Positions 46,189 through 55,914 of a stretch of DNA of 64,000 bases are shown in pieces; within the stretch, counting starts at the first letter, position 1, and the number at the start of each line of letters is the position of its first letter. Location: NCBI GenBank assembly GCA_017935565.1, contig JAGBHK010000025.1:1-64000 (forward strand), in the 5' to 3' direction. This DNA comes from Lachnospiraceae bacterium (lineage in GTDB: Bacteria > Bacillota > Clostridia > Lachnospirales > Lachnospiraceae). A program made the translations under genes and the position numbers. Below the pieces are notes generated by a model that was not told the DNA's origin, made no database searches, and saw only the letters and a program-made list of their open reading frames with translations.

Positions 46189-46863
46189 CTAACACATAAA
46201 TTTATACCCCATGCCCCAGATGGTTTTGATGTAATCTGCGTCAGGGCCTAGTTTTGCACGAAGTTTTTTCACATGTGTGTCTATAGTTCTTGCATCACCA
46301 AAATAGTCGTAATTCCATACATTATTAAGGATTTTCTCTCTAGATAATGCAATTCCCTGATTTTCAATAAAATATAATAATAGCTCAAACTCTTTATAGC
46401 TTAATTCGACAACTTCTCCACAAACTTTAACAACATGGGCAGCCTTATCAACTTCAATATTTCCAGCAGAAATGCTACTTTCCATATCAAGACTATTTGT
46501 TCTTCTAAGTATGGCATCAACTCGTGCCACTAAAATCTTTGGATTAAAAGGCTTTGTAATGTATTCGTCAACTCCTAGTTCAAAACCTAACAACTCATCC
46601 TGTTCTTCACTTTTAGCAGTCAGCATAATAATCGGAACCTTAGATTCCTTTCTAATCTCACGGCAAACCTGCCAACCGTCTAATTTTGGCATCATTACAT
46701 CAAGCAAAATCATATTAATATCATTTTGCTCGTAAAATATATCTAATGCTTCTTCACCATCTGCCGCTTCAATGACAACATAATCCTTTTTCACAAGAAA
46801 GTCCTTAACAAGCTTTCTCATTCTGCTTTCATCATCAACTACTAAAATCTTTAAAACACCCAT
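46189..46863 (-). CDS. OmpR/PhoB-family response regulator
   Basis: A 224-residue regulator. Receiver: LKILVVDDESRM, Asp in MILLDVMMP, Lys in YITKPF. C-terminal winged helix: SYKEFELLLYFIENQG, SREKILNNVWNYDY and RTIDTHVKKLRAKLG. It precedes the kinase gene at 44535-46013 and follows a small membrane gene by 29 bases. Target genes are not apparent. Confidence 0.94.
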   Translation of the reverse strand: MGVLKILVVDDESRMRKLVKDFLVKKDYVVIEAADGEEALDIFYEQNDINMILLDVMMPKLDGWQVCREIRKESKVPIIMLTAKSEEQDELLGFELGVDEYITKPFNPKILVARVDAILRRTNSLDMESSISAGNIEVDKAAHVVKVCGEVVELSYKEFELLLYFIENQGIALSREKILNNVWNYDYFGDARTIDTHVKKLRAKLGPDADYIKTIWGMGYKFMC

Positions 46864-46892
46864 ACTACCCGTGCCTCCTTAGTTAAAAAGTT

Positions 46893-47456
46893 TTACTCTT
46901 CACTCTCTAACATTTTCTCTCTTTCTTCCAACTCTTCTTCCCACTCGGCCAAATCGTCTTCTTTTGAAGTATATTCAGCATCTAATCTATTTTTATAATT
47001 CAATATATTAGTATTCTTACTATTCATAGTTATTACAATAATTACAATAATCACGATAATAAGCGCAACATTTAAGAAAATAGAATTAAAAAACTTGTTC
47101 TTGTAATCAGCCTCGATATTTTTAATTCGTTCCCTAAGCTGCTTATTAGTTTCAAGAGTTCTCTTGTCTTCTCTACCTTCTACTGGAATATTTTTAATTT
47201 CTTCAGCACTAACAAGGCTACTTTTCATGAGAACTTCCTGTAATTCTCTCATAAAATTATAACCAATCTGTGTCTTAAATATGTTTTTTTCAAGAACTTT
47301 TTCGTAAACTTCTTTTACATTTTGAACATTATTCATATTAGTTCTACTTTTCATATAATCAACGCCCTTCTTTTCGTTAAGTGCATCCTTATACTCTGCT
47401 TCAGTAGAAAAAACATAACCATCCACAACATATTTTTCATCAATTGTTTTGTTCAT
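46893..47456 (-). CDS. membrane protein with coiled coil, unknown function
   Basis: A 187-residue protein with a cytoplasmic-looking polar first half (YVFSTEAEYKDALNEKKGVDYM), one helix near residues 125-143 (SIFLNVALIIVIIVIIVITM) and a highly charged coiled-coil tail (LAEWEEELEEREKMLE). The N-terminal sequence suggests a short repeat seen in other proteins that sense or modify envelope. Family not recognised. It lies between the cyclophilin gene (13 bases) and the response regulator gene. Confidence 0.65.
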   Translation of the reverse strand: MNKTIDEKYVVDGYVFSTEAEYKDALNEKKGVDYMKSRTNMNNVQNVKEVYEKVLEKNIFKTQIGYNFMRELQEVLMKSSLVSAEEIKNIPVEGREDKRTLETNKQLRERIKNIEADYKNKFFNSIFLNVALIIVIIVIIVITMNSKNTNILNYKNRLDAEYTSKEDDLAEWEEELEEREKMLESEE

Positions 47457-47469
47457 ACATTACTCCATA

Positions 47470-48216
47470 TTAGTCTTTGTACTGATATATTTTAATAGTT
47501 TCTATTACAATTTCTTCATCTGGCATATCATTGCTATCGCATGAAACTGCAGCAATCTTATCAACAACATCCATACCTTCATACACCTGACCAAATACTG
47601 TATGAGCACCATAAAGATGTCCTGCACCACCAACTTCCTTGAAGTGTTCAACAAGTTCAAAATCTACATCTTTGTTTCTCATATCAATAACATACTGGAT
47701 GTCATACTGGTCTCTCTGTACTATAAAAAACTGCGAGCCATTTGTATTTGCACCTGCATTAGCCATGCAAAGTGCACCTCTCATAGGAACCAAATCCTTT
47801 GTGATTTCATCTTCAAAATCTTTACCCCAAATACTCTCACCACCAGTACCATCGCCTTTAGGGTCACCGCCTTGAATCATAAAATCATCAATAACTCTAT
47901 GGAAAGTTACACCATCATAATATCCTTCTTTCGAATGAGTAATAAAGTTCTCACATGCCAATGGTGCTTTACTCTTAAATAACTGAATCTTAATAGAGCC
48001 AAAGCCTTTTACAACTATTTCTGCACATGTAGCGCCTTCCTCAACCGGTGCGTACTGTGAAACAAAATCAGGATCAGGTAACACTTCATCCTCTTTTAAA
48101 ACAAATGCAACAATAGCCACTATGATAACTGCCAAAACTGCCATTATCACTATAATTATTTTATACTCTGCCCAAAAACTTTTTTTATCTTCATTGTTCT
48201 CTAAAATTGTGCTCAT
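47470..48216 (-). CDS. membrane-anchored cyclophilin-type peptidyl-prolyl isomerase
   Basis: A 248-residue protein. An N-terminal anchor helix (IIIVIMAVLAVIIVAIVAFVL, near residues 19-40) places a cyclophilin domain outside the cell membrane. Family motifs: FHRVIDDFMIQGGDPKGDGTGG, CMANAGANTNGSQFFIV and HTVFGQVYEGMDVVDKIA. It would assist folding of exported proteins at proline bonds. The ATG at 48216 follows GGAATGGGA; the frame opens 24 bases earlier. It lies 36 bases after asnB. Confidence 0.93.
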   Translation of the reverse strand: MSTILENNEDKKSFWAEYKIIIVIMAVLAVIIVAIVAFVLKEDEVLPDPDFVSQYAPVEEGATCAEIVVKGFGSIKIQLFKSKAPLACENFITHSKEGYYDGVTFHRVIDDFMIQGGDPKGDGTGGESIWGKDFEDEITKDLVPMRGALCMANAGANTNGSQFFIVQRDQYDIQYVIDMRNKDVDFELVEHFKEVGGAGHLYGAHTVFGQVYEGMDVVDKIAAVSCDSNDMPDEEIVIETIKIYQYKD

Positions 48217-48252
48217 TTTTTCCCATTCCTTTCGTATCATACAATGTAAATT

Positions 48253-50106
48253 TTACACCGATATACCATATTTTTCAAGCCAAAATTCAATCTGGATAAT
48301 ATATGCAAGCATCTGAGGTGCTGCCATTAATTGACCAAACCATGGTCTTCCATATTCAGCTGGCTTTTTAACAAATTCGTAAACCTTGTTTTTATCAATA
48401 ATACTGTTAATTTTCGCATTCGAATTATCCATTATTTCAATAATCTTATCACTCAATAATTTCTCATACACAGGATTATATGTCTTTGGATAAGGGCTCT
48501 TCTTTCTATACAACAATTCCTTAGGAAGCACATCCTTCATAGCCTCACGGAGCAATGATTTTTCTACACCATCCTTATATTTCATAGACCATGGTACATT
48601 GTATAAATAATCAATGATTCTATGGTCCGCAAATGGAACTCTAGCCTCAAGTCCGCTATACATACTTGTTCTATCCATTCTATCAAGTAATGTCTGCATA
48701 AACCATTTTATATTTAAATACGATATTTCTCGTCTTCTGTAATCTTCATCACTTTCCCCGTCAAGATGCTCAATTTCCTTAACTGAGGCTTCATATTTTG
48801 CCATCACATAATCATTTAAGTTCAACTCATTTATAAATTCATCCTTTAAAAGAACAGTTCTTGCACTTATATCGCTAGACCAAGGAAATCCTTTCGCATT
48901 AAGTAAATCTTCTCTGTAAAACCATGGATAACCACCAAAAATCTCGTCCGCACATTCACCCGTAAGTGCCACTTTATTGTACTTTTTAACCTGTTTACAA
49001 AAATATAACAACGAACTTTCAACATCTGCCATACACGGCAAATCCTTCGCAATGACAGCCGAATACAAGTTTTCAAACAAATCTTCCTGAGTACACTCAA
49101 GATAAGTGTGATTTGTTTCATATTCCTTCACCATAATATCAACGTATGGCTTATCTCTTTCGGGCTGAAATGCATTTGATTTGAAATACACATCATTGTC
49201 CGTATAATCAAAGGAGAATGTGTTTAATATCTTGCCTTTTTTCATAAGAAACTTCTGAGCAACCGCTGTTACGATGCTTGAATCAATGCCCCCTGACAAG
49301 AAACTACATACTGGAACATCCGAAACCATCTGTCTTTCAATCGCGTCAGTTACAAGATATTTTACCGTATCAACTGTATCCTCATAATCGTCCTCATGTT
49401 CCTTTGGAATTAAGTTCCAATATACTCTATCATATAATTGTTTATTTTTTGTGAACACGAGATAATGACCAGGTTTCACTTCCTTAACATTCATAAACCC
49501 CCCGCATCCAGCACTTCTAGCAGGACCAATACCAAATATTTCTCTCAAACCCTCGATATCAATTTCCGCCTTAAAATCAGGATATTTAAACAATGCTTTT
49601 ATCTCCGAGCCAAACAATAAAGTATTATCCTCTGTAAATGCATAAAACAAAGGCTTAATACCCACTCTATCCCTGTACAACAACAATTTTTGTTCTGTTT
49701 CATCCCATATTGCAAAAGCAAAAATACCATTCAATTTACTTACAAATTCTTCACCGTAATGTATATATGCATACAAAATCACTTCTGTATCCGTTGTAGT
49801 TTTAAACTCATAATCAGCATTAATAAGTTCTCTTTTTAAATCATCCGCATTGTAAATCTCACCGTTATAACAAATAGCGTATTCTCTGCCCTCTACTTTT
49901 CTGTAAATTGGTTGTACGCCATTGGAAATATCTCTAATGGCCAATCTTGTGTGACTAAGCCCCACATGACTTCTAATAAATGCCCCTGAATCATCAGCTC
50001 CACGATGAGCAATTACCCTTCTCATATCCAATAAAATCTTATCCCAATAACCGCATTTCTTGTGATAATCCTGTTCAAAATTACAAATACCTGCTATACC
50101 ACACAT
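48253..50106 (-). CDS. asnB: asparagine synthase (glutamine-hydrolysing)
   Basis: Makes asparagine from aspartate, glutamine and ATP. The N-terminal glutaminase has Cys2 (MCGIAGICNF) and the RHRGADDSG-type loop (IAHRGADDSGAF). The synthetase domain carries the PP-loop SGGIDSSIV and the later LTGECADEIFGGYPWF. The 617-residue length is usual for AsnB. A leader of 150 bases lacks a T-box-like structure but ends in a hairpin at 50235-50260, above which lie tandem 52-bp repeats and a candidate promoter, so control through that leader is possible. Confidence 0.97.
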   Translation of the reverse strand: MCGIAGICNFEQDYHKKCGYWDKILLDMRRVIAHRGADDSGAFIRSHVGLSHTRLAIRDISNGVQPIYRKVEGREYAICYNGEIYNADDLKRELINADYEFKTTTDTEVILYAYIHYGEEFVSKLNGIFAFAIWDETEQKLLLYRDRVGIKPLFYAFTEDNTLLFGSEIKALFKYPDFKAEIDIEGLREIFGIGPARSAGCGGFMNVKEVKPGHYLVFTKNKQLYDRVYWNLIPKEHEDDYEDTVDTVKYLVTDAIERQMVSDVPVCSFLSGGIDSSIVTAVAQKFLMKKGKILNTFSFDYTDNDVYFKSNAFQPERDKPYVDIMVKEYETNHTYLECTQEDLFENLYSAVIAKDLPCMADVESSLLYFCKQVKKYNKVALTGECADEIFGGYPWFYREDLLNAKGFPWSSDISARTVLLKDEFINELNLNDYVMAKYEASVKEIEHLDGESDEDYRRREISYLNIKWFMQTLLDRMDRTSMYSGLEARVPFADHRIIDYLYNVPWSMKYKDGVEKSLLREAMKDVLPKELLYRKKSPYPKTYNPVYEKLLSDKIIEIMDNSNAKINSIIDKNKVYEFVKKPAEYGRPWFGQLMAAPQMLAYIIQIEFWLEKYGISV

Positions 50107-50234
50107 ACAAACCGCCTATGGCTAAATATTCCATACAGTATATGTGGTATGCAGGTTTTATATCCCTAATTCTTTATGAAAATATTTAAGTGTAGAATAT
50201 TGATATCGTCTTTTATATTCCTTCGTATAACATA

Positions 50235-50260
50235 AACGAGAGGCTATAATGCCTCTCGTT
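50235..50260 (-). terminator. hairpin between the tandem repeats and asnB
   Basis: A perfect 10-bp stem (AACGAGAGGC with GCCTCTCGTT) and a 6-base loop, followed on the minus strand by TTTATGTT. It could end the tmRNA/repeat transcript or serve as an attenuator in the asnB leader. Confidence 0.5.
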
Positions 50261-50268
50261 ATTTAACT

Positions 50269-50380
50269 TCATCACTCGGTCAGTTTTTATTTTACCGTCC
50301 TGTCTTTACCGTCACAGGACTCATCACTCGGTCAATTTTTATTTTACCGTCCTGTCTTTACCGTCACAGGACTCATCACT
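50269..50380 (-). repeat. two tandem 52-bp structured repeats
   Basis: Units at 50269-50320 and 50321-50372 differ at one base, and an 8-base start of a third unit follows. On the minus strand each unit folds into a 7-bp stem (GTCCTGT with ACAGGAC) whose loop holds GACGGTAAAG, then a weaker CGGT/ACCG stem, then GTGATGA. GACGGTAAA occurs twice in each unit. A candidate minus-strand promoter lies just upstream. Family not recognised; I compared it by eye with hammerhead, guanidine-II and T-box elements and none fitted. Confidence 0.7.
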
Positions 50381-50408
50381 GATGAAGGAGAATTATCTTC
50401 TCACTTAT

Positions 50409-50436
50409 ATTATACACCAATGTACAAATTTGTAAA
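50409..50436 (-). promoter_or_regulatory. candidate promoter reading into the tandem repeats and asnB
   Basis: On the minus strand TTTACA (50431-50436) and TATAAT (50409-50414) are 16 bases apart. Transcription would start just before the tandem repeats. Confidence 0.45.
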
Positions 50437-50455
50437 CACATTTTGTGTAAAATAA

Positions 50456-50796
50456 TGGAGATGACGGGAGTTGAACCCGTGTCCAAAAGCCCATTCAATG
50501 TTCTTCTACTATCATAGTCAGTTATTGTGGTTGCCCCATTCCCTTCACATATCGGAAACTAACAGCCGATATATGTCAGTAGCTTCTAAATCTATTTAAG
50601 GCTAGTAGCTTCACCTTAAATGTTCCCTACAAGGTCGATGCCTGAACTTAAGTTGTAGGACGCTTAAGCCAGACAGCTGCAACTAGGCAGCGTATGCTAA
50701 ATTATTGTTAGCGTTTATATTTAATTTGCCATTTAACGCATTGCATGCGGATAGCTTCACCACCTGCAAGACCCCTGTCGAAACCAGTACATCCCC
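50456..50796 (-). ncRNA. ssrA: transfer-messenger RNA
   Basis: Rescues stalled ribosomes. The 5' end GGGGATG pairs with CATCTCC at the 3' end to form the acceptor stem with one G-U pair, and CCA is encoded. The T arm (GTTCAACTC) precedes the 3' end, and the 5' half contains the typical CTGGTTTCGACAGGGG. The tag reading frame ends GCTAACAATAATTTAGCATA, then Ala-Ala and TAG, giving a C-terminal ANNNLAYAA; by analogy with Bacillus the tag may be GKLNINANNNLAYAA. The terminal Ala-Ala fits recognition by ClpXP. smpB is the next gene upstream on the same strand. Confidence 0.95.
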
Positions 50797-50823
50797 GGAT
50801 AGATAGCCATAAAGACTATCGTT

Positions 50824-50852
50824 AGTATATTACATACAATTTTTTTTGTCAA
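50824..50852 (-). promoter_or_regulatory. sigma-A promoter of tmRNA
   Basis: Perfect TTGACA (50847-50852) and TATACT (50824-50829) with 17-base spacing, 28 bases before the mature tmRNA 5' end. Confidence 0.85.
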
Positions 50853-50899
50853 TAAACTGCTGGTTTAATTTTTTTCTAATTATTGACACTTTTAAAGAA

Positions 50900-51361
50900 T
50901 TAAACATTTTTAATCTTAAAGTCTCTCTCATGTTCTCTTCTCTGGTCCTTTTTAGCAATATCCTGGCGCTTGTCGTACAACTTCTTACCTCTTGCAAGAC
51001 CTATACTCATCTTTACAAGGCTTCCCTTAAAGTATACCTCCAAAGGCACAATTGTATACCCTTTTGTTGCAAGCTGACCATTAAGTTTATTGATTTCACC
51101 CTTATGAAGCATCAACTTTTTAGGTCTTAATGGATCTTTATTGAAAATATTGCCTTTTTCGTAAGGGCTGATGTGCATATTATAAACATACACCTCACCC
51201 TTTTCAATACGAATAAAGGACTCTTTAATGCTACATTTGCCCATTCTAAGAGATTTCACTTCAGTTCCGTGTAATACAACACCTGCTTCATATGTGTCCT
51301 CAATGAAATAGTCAAATCTCGCTTTTTTATTATTTGCTATTAATTTTCTAGATTCACTCAT
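50900..51361 (-). CDS. smpB: SsrA-binding protein SmpB
   Basis: Delivers tmRNA to stalled ribosomes and mimics the anticodon stem. The 153 residues include [37 protein letters not shown] and [22 protein letters not shown]. The start overlaps the end of rnr by 8 bases, and tmRNA lies downstream with its own promoter; the three act in the same pathway. Confidence 0.98.
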   Translation of the reverse strand: MSESRKLIANNKKARFDYFIEDTYEAGVVLHGTEVKSLRMGKCSIKESFIRIEKGEVYVYNMHISPYEKGNIFNKDPLRPKKLMLHKGEINKLNGQLATKGYTIVPLEVYFKGSLVKMSIGLARGKKLYDKRQDIAKKDQRREHERDFKIKNV

Positions 51362-53498
51362 TTTCTTCTTCCTCTAACTCAAGTTCAAAATCTATTGTTC
51401 TCATAATCTTATCGGTAGCAGCCACTCTTATTTTAATTCTCTGACCAAGTTTAAAACTATTGCCTGTATTTTGACCAATCATCTCATACTTTTCTTCGTC
51501 ATAGAAGTAATAATCACCTGGCAAAGATGCTACTCTAATCATACCCTCAACTGTATTATTTAATTCAACATACAAGCCATACTGAGTAATGCCCGAAACA
51601 ACACCATCATACACCTCTCCAATGCGCTTACTCATATACTGAACCTTCTTTAATTTTTCAGTATCTCTTTCCGCATCTTCAGCTCTTCTTTCTGTATAAC
51701 TTGAATGTTCTGCAACTTCTGACAATATGGAATCAAAATGTTTAACTCCCTTTTCACCTAAGCCACCATGCAAGTTTTGTTTAATAATTCTATGAATCTG
51801 AAGGTCTGGATATCTTCTGATTGGCGAAGTAAAGTGACAATAATACTGAGTTGCCAAACCAAAATGTCCTGAATTAACAGTTGTATACTTAGCCTGCTTC
51901 ATAGAACGAAGTGTAAGTCTACTAATCAATGCTTCTTCATCAGTGCCACTGATTCTACCAAGCAATTTCTGCAATTCCTTTGGATGGATATCATAATCAG
52001 TTGTCTTTATACCATAGCCAAAATTGCTGATAAACATAGCAAGTTTAACCATTTTTTCCGGGTCAGGATTATCATGAGTTCTGTATACAAATGGTAACTC
52101 CTGCCAGAAGAAATCTTCTGCTACGGTTTCATTTGCAATAAGCATAAAATCCTCAATAATCTTTGTGGCTTCATTTCTCTCATAAGGCTTAATTTCAATA
52201 GGTTCACCCTTTTCATCAAGGATAATCTTACTTTCCTTAAAATCGAAATCAATAGCGCCTCTATCCATACGCTTCTTTCTAAGAAGACCAGCAAGTTCAT
52301 TCATCAAATGGAAAAATCCAACAATATCTTTGTATCTTTCACATTCCTGTGTATCGCCGTCAAGAATCTTCTTAACACTTGTATAACTCATTCTTTCATT
52401 AACATTTATGACTGTCTCTGCAATTTTATGACCAACAACCTTACCCTTACTATCAATTTCCATAATACAGCTAAGAGCGAGTCTGTCACACCCTGCATTC
52501 AATGAGCAAATACCGTTTGAAAGCTTATGTGGAAGCATAGGTATAACTCTATCAACAAGATATACGCTGGTTCCTCTTTTTAAAGCCTCTCTATCAAGCG
52601 GACTCTTCTCTGTAACATAGTTGGTTACATCGGCAATATGAACGCCAAGAATGTACTTGTCCCCTTCTTTTTTTAGAGTAATGGCATCATCTAAATCTTT
52701 TGCATCTTCACCATCAATTGTAACCGTAAGTTCGTCTCTATAATCAAGTCGACCACCTATATCTTTTGAAGATACTTCATCAGGCATAGCAGCCACCTGT
52801 TCCATAACATCATCAGGGTAATCAGTTGGTATACCGTACGCCTTCACTATAGCCAAAATATCAGTTTTAGGATCATTTACATGACCAATGATTTCTTTTA
52901 CAATACCTTCTGGTTTTCTCTCATCATCACCAAAGAAAGTTAATTCAACAACAACCTTGTGACCTGTCATAGCACCATTGCAATGGCTTTTTGGAATAAA
53001 TATGTCTCTATTAAACTTCTTATTATCAGGCACAACAAAACCAAAGCTGGTATTTTTAGTAAATGTACCAACTATTTCTGTTGAATTGTGTGCAATAATT
53101 CTAATAATTTCGCCTTCTCTACGCTTCTTATCATCTGTAGCACCTTTTCTAATAGCTACCATAACTGTATCTTTATGCAAAGCATTCAGAGTTTTTCCTC
53201 CTGGGATAAATATATCATCATCCTCACCTTCAATGGTAACAAAGCCGTAGCCATTCTGATTAGCCACAAATTCCCCTACAACAAGATTTCCGCCTAATTT
53301 ATCATATTTGCCCTTTTTAGATACACTAATCTTGCCTTCAGCAAGTAATTCATTAAGCACATAATCCAAATCCCCACGTTCCTCTCGAGGGACATTTAAA
53401 AGCATGGCCAACTCTTTAGCCTTCATAGGCGTATAGTTTGGACTATTAATAATATCTAATATAATGTTTTTTCTATTTTCTAAAAGTTCTTTTTCCAT
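51354..53498 (-). CDS. rnr: ribonuclease R
   Basis: 3'-5' exoribonuclease of the RNB family that degrades structured and non-stop mRNA. The 714-residue length is typical. N-terminal winged helix and cold-shock domains ([34 protein letters not shown]) precede the RNB domain with catalytic Asp residues in [14 protein letters not shown] and the [11 protein letters not shown]-type end, followed by an S1 domain ([20 protein letters not shown]). It is followed by smpB and lies downstream of secG, whose terminator separates them. Confidence 0.97.
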   Translation of the reverse strand: MEKELLENRKNIILDIINSPNYTPMKAKELAMLLNVPREERGDLDYVLNELLAEGKISVSKKGKYDKLGGNLVVGEFVANQNGYGFVTIEGEDDDIFIPGGKTLNALHKDTVMVAIRKGATDDKKRREGEIIRIIAHNSTEIVGTFTKNTSFGFVVPDNKKFNRDIFIPKSHCNGAMTGHKVVVELTFFGDDERKPEGIVKEIIGHVNDPKTDILAIVKAYGIPTDYPDDVMEQVAAMPDEVSSKDIGGRLDYRDELTVTIDGEDAKDLDDAITLKKEGDKYILGVHIADVTNYVTEKSPLDREALKRGTSVYLVDRVIPMLPHKLSNGICSLNAGCDRLALSCIMEIDSKGKVVGHKIAETVINVNERMSYTSVKKILDGDTQECERYKDIVGFFHLMNELAGLLRKKRMDRGAIDFDFKESKIILDEKGEPIEIKPYERNEATKIIEDFMLIANETVAEDFFWQELPFVYRTHDNPDPEKMVKLAMFISNFGYGIKTTDYDIHPKELQKLLGRISGTDEEALISRLTLRSMKQAKYTTVNSGHFGLATQYYCHFTSPIRRYPDLQIHRIIKQNLHGGLGEKGVKHFDSILSEVAEHSSYTERRAEDAERDTEKLKKVQYMSKRIGEVYDGVVSGITQYGLYVELNNTVEGMIRVASLPGDYYFYDEEKYEMIGQNTGNSFKLGQRIKIRVAATDKIMRTIDFELELEEEENE

Positions 53499-53532
53499 AA
53501 TTTTATGCCCCTTTCTTTTTTATAATTATACC

Positions 53533-53569
53533 ACAAAAAAATCCTCTCTTACAACAGTAAGAGAGGATT
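53533..53569 (-). terminator. terminator after secG
   Basis: A perfect 12-bp stem (AATCCTCTCTTA with TAAGAGAGGATT) with a 6-base loop, then TTTTTTT on the minus strand, 15 bases after the secG stop. Confidence 0.9.
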
Positions 53570-53583
53570 AATTCCATTAATAA

Positions 53584-53811
53584 CTATGAAGGTATATTGA
53601 TAACTACTGCGAGTACAAAGAATGCAATAACTAATACTTTAGTTATCTTCTCAAGTGTTCCTTCCATAGAACGGCCCTTGTTCTTTCCCCAGTATGTTTC
53701 AGCTGCACCACTGATTGTACCAAGACCAGCTGACTTACCTTCCTGCATTAATACTACTATTGTTAAAATTATCGCAATTATTACAAATAAAATTGTTAAA
53801 AAAGTTCTCAA
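53584..53811 (-). CDS. secG: preprotein translocase subunit SecG
   Basis: A 75-residue subunit that assists SecYE/SecA translocation. Two helices (LTILFVIIAIILTIVVLMQ and KVLVIAFFVLAVVINI) enclose the conserved loop LMQEGKSAGLGTISGAAETYWGK. Its strong terminator makes it the last gene of its transcript, as is frequent in Firmicutes, where secG precedes rnr and smpB. Confidence 0.95.
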   Translation of the reverse strand: MRTFLTILFVIIAIILTIVVLMQEGKSAGLGTISGAAETYWGKNKGRSMEGTLEKITKVLVIAFFVLAVVINIPS

Positions 53812-53866
53812 AATTTACACCTCCTACAATCAAGCCAAATAATCTTATCACATATTTTTATTAAAA

Positions 53867-55903
53867 TCAATAGTTTTCGTCAAATATTACCATTACATTT
53901 TCAGATAACGAATCAGCATCTGAAATAGTATTACCAACACACCAAACATATTCAAGATTTGATAAACCTGAAAGTGTCTTTAATGCTGATATATTATTAT
54001 TGCTAATATCTAACTTTTCAAGTTTTGACATTGATTTTGCAAAATCAAGATTATCCAAATCAAGTTCTGCAACATATAATTCCTTTAATCCCGAAAATTT
54101 AGCTAATGCTTTTTCAATATCATCTCCAGTTAATTCAGTATCATCATAATATGAATAATACTCCATCTCAACTAATTTATAAACCTTAAGTCTAGCCTTG
54201 TTCAAATCAAGAATCTCTATATTTGAGTTATCACTCATCTTACTAACATCAATACCTACTGATGCGTCTCTTAAGTAAAATTCCTTAAGATTTTTCATAG
54301 TAAAGAGTTTTTCAATATTACCATAAATATTGGCTTCACTCATATCTAATACCTGAAGATTTTCTAACTTAACTAAATCATCCAAGGATTCTACATATGA
54401 ATTCGGAGAATCAATCTTTAAATACTTTAAATTAGTCAACCCTGTCAATGGTGCAATATCATCAAATCCACATCTGTCTAATGTAAGATTTTCGATTTGT
54501 GTTGCCCCTGTAAGACATTTAAGGTCACGAGCACCATATATATACAAGGTTTTTAAATCTGTTATTTTTGAAAAATTAGGTAATACAGAATCATAATTAG
54601 CATCAATCTTTAATTCTTTAATTTTCTTTAATTCTTCAACTGTCGAATAATCATCCAAACTATAATTATCGATAAGACTCAAATTTGTCATAGTATCTGA
54701 ATATTTTTTTAACTGTGACAAATCTGTTACCTGCGAACTAGAAAGTGTAAATGTTTTTAACCCATTTATATTTTCTAAAAATCCAAGGTTTTTTATACTA
54801 TTCGAATCAATGTGTAATATTTCCAATTTTGTAAGTTTGCTTAACTCTGTAAAATTGTTAATATTACTTGCATAATCAATCTCTAGTTCTTTAAGGTTTG
54901 TAAGTTTATCAAGTCCCTTTAAATCTTTAAGGTATCCTGCATAAATATATAATTTTGTCACATTTGGAAAATTTTCTATTCCCTCCAATGTGGTAAAATC
55001 TGTATAGTCATCATTGATACCTAAAATTTTTATCTTTTCAGGATTCTCTACCATATTTGAAATTTCTGCTGGATCATTTCCTACCCACAACTCTTCAAGT
55101 TCAGTAAGACCTGCAAGAGAATCATCATAATAAAATCTTGACTCCTTAAGATTTAACACTTTAAGTCCAGTAAAGCATTTGATGTCATTATCAATACTTG
55201 CATATAAACTTTCATCATGATAATATGTCACGATTTCGCCATCATCAATTGCGTAATCAATTCTATCCTCATAAGAATCATAGCAAAGGTATGTCACTGA
55301 TGCATATTGTTCTTTAGAAACATCTTCATATTCCTTGCCAAAGACATCCTTAACAAATGTTCTAAACACAGATGAACTTGGATAATTCTGTTCTACCTTT
55401 TCATAATCCTCATCAAACAAATCTTCATATTTTGGTATATCAAAATCATATGAAGGAATCTCATAATCAATGTCAGGAATACTAACTTCAGTATATGTCT
55501 TACTAAATTCTTCCACTTCATTTTTTGTATTAACAAAGTTTACCATCATAAAGATAAAAGGAAGTATAAAACTTGCCACAACAACTATAACAATGAAATT
55601 TCTTATAAATTTAATACTTTTAGTTGTGTCTTTAACATTACTACTTGTATTAGTAAACATTTGGTTTCCACTAGTATTTGTACTGCTATTCATACTAGCA
55701 TTATTTGTTCCACCATTTCCATATGGATTGTATGATGTATTATTATAACTTTGTGAATCAGACACCTTTGCTTCACTATAACCACTAGTTTGTCCGGATA
55801 CATTAATAATGTACCCACAATCCTTACATATTCTTTTGCCATTTGATTCATCCATCTTGCTTTTGCAAATCGGACATTTATCAATATTTCTTGAATCGTA
55901 CAT
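53867..55903 (-). CDS. zinc-ribbon membrane protein with extracellular leucine-rich repeats
   Basis: A 678-residue protein. Zinc ribbon at the start (CPICKSK...CKDCGY), an Asn/Ser/Thr-rich linker, a helix near residues 98-122 (FIVIVVVASFILPFIFMMV) and a stretch of acidic Tyr-rich sequence follow. From about residue 225 to the end there are some fifteen LRR units of the internalin/SDS22 type (for instance LTNLKELEIDYASNI, LTKLEILHIDSNSI, LSNLEYVWCVGNTI). It should present the repeats outside with the ribbon inside. A ligand cannot be read from sequence. It follows gpmI by 11 bases. It shares the LRR style with the kinase fusion at 33177-36056. Confidence 0.85.
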   Translation of the reverse strand: MYDSRNIDKCPICKSKMDESNGKRICKDCGYIINVSGQTSGYSEAKVSDSQSYNNTSYNPYGNGGTNNASMNSSTNTSGNQMFTNTSSNVKDTTKSIKFIRNFIVIVVVASFILPFIFMMVNFVNTKNEVEEFSKTYTEVSIPDIDYEIPSYDFDIPKYEDLFDEDYEKVEQNYPSSSVFRTFVKDVFGKEYEDVSKEQYASVTYLCYDSYEDRIDYAIDDGEIVTYYHDESLYASIDNDIKCFTGLKVLNLKESRFYYDDSLAGLTELEELWVGNDPAEISNMVENPEKIKILGINDDYTDFTTLEGIENFPNVTKLYIYAGYLKDLKGLDKLTNLKELEIDYASNINNFTELSKLTKLEILHIDSNSIKNLGFLENINGLKTFTLSSSQVTDLSQLKKYSDTMTNLSLIDNYSLDDYSTVEELKKIKELKIDANYDSVLPNFSKITDLKTLYIYGARDLKCLTGATQIENLTLDRCGFDDIAPLTGLTNLKYLKIDSPNSYVESLDDLVKLENLQVLDMSEANIYGNIEKLFTMKNLKEFYLRDASVGIDVSKMSDNSNIEILDLNKARLKVYKLVEMEYYSYYDDTELTGDDIEKALAKFSGLKELYVAELDLDNLDFAKSMSKLEKLDISNNNISALKTLSGLSNLEYVWCVGNTISDADSLSENVMVIFDENY

Positions 55904-55914
55904 TTTATCTTCCC

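Noticed and set aside
50107-50234. T-box leader before asnB
   Set aside because: No T-box consensus or stem I-like structure could be found in the 128 bases before the start codon.
50269-50380. Hammerhead ribozyme or guanidine-II riboswitch in the tandem repeats
   Set aside because: GTGATGAGTCC resembles part of the hammerhead core, but the required CGAAA after the stem is GGTAAA. ACGG occurs in the loop, but the flanking bases do not form the short stems of guanidine-II.
50269-50380. CRISPR array
   Set aside because: The two 52-bp units are contiguous with no unique spacers, and no cas genes are present.
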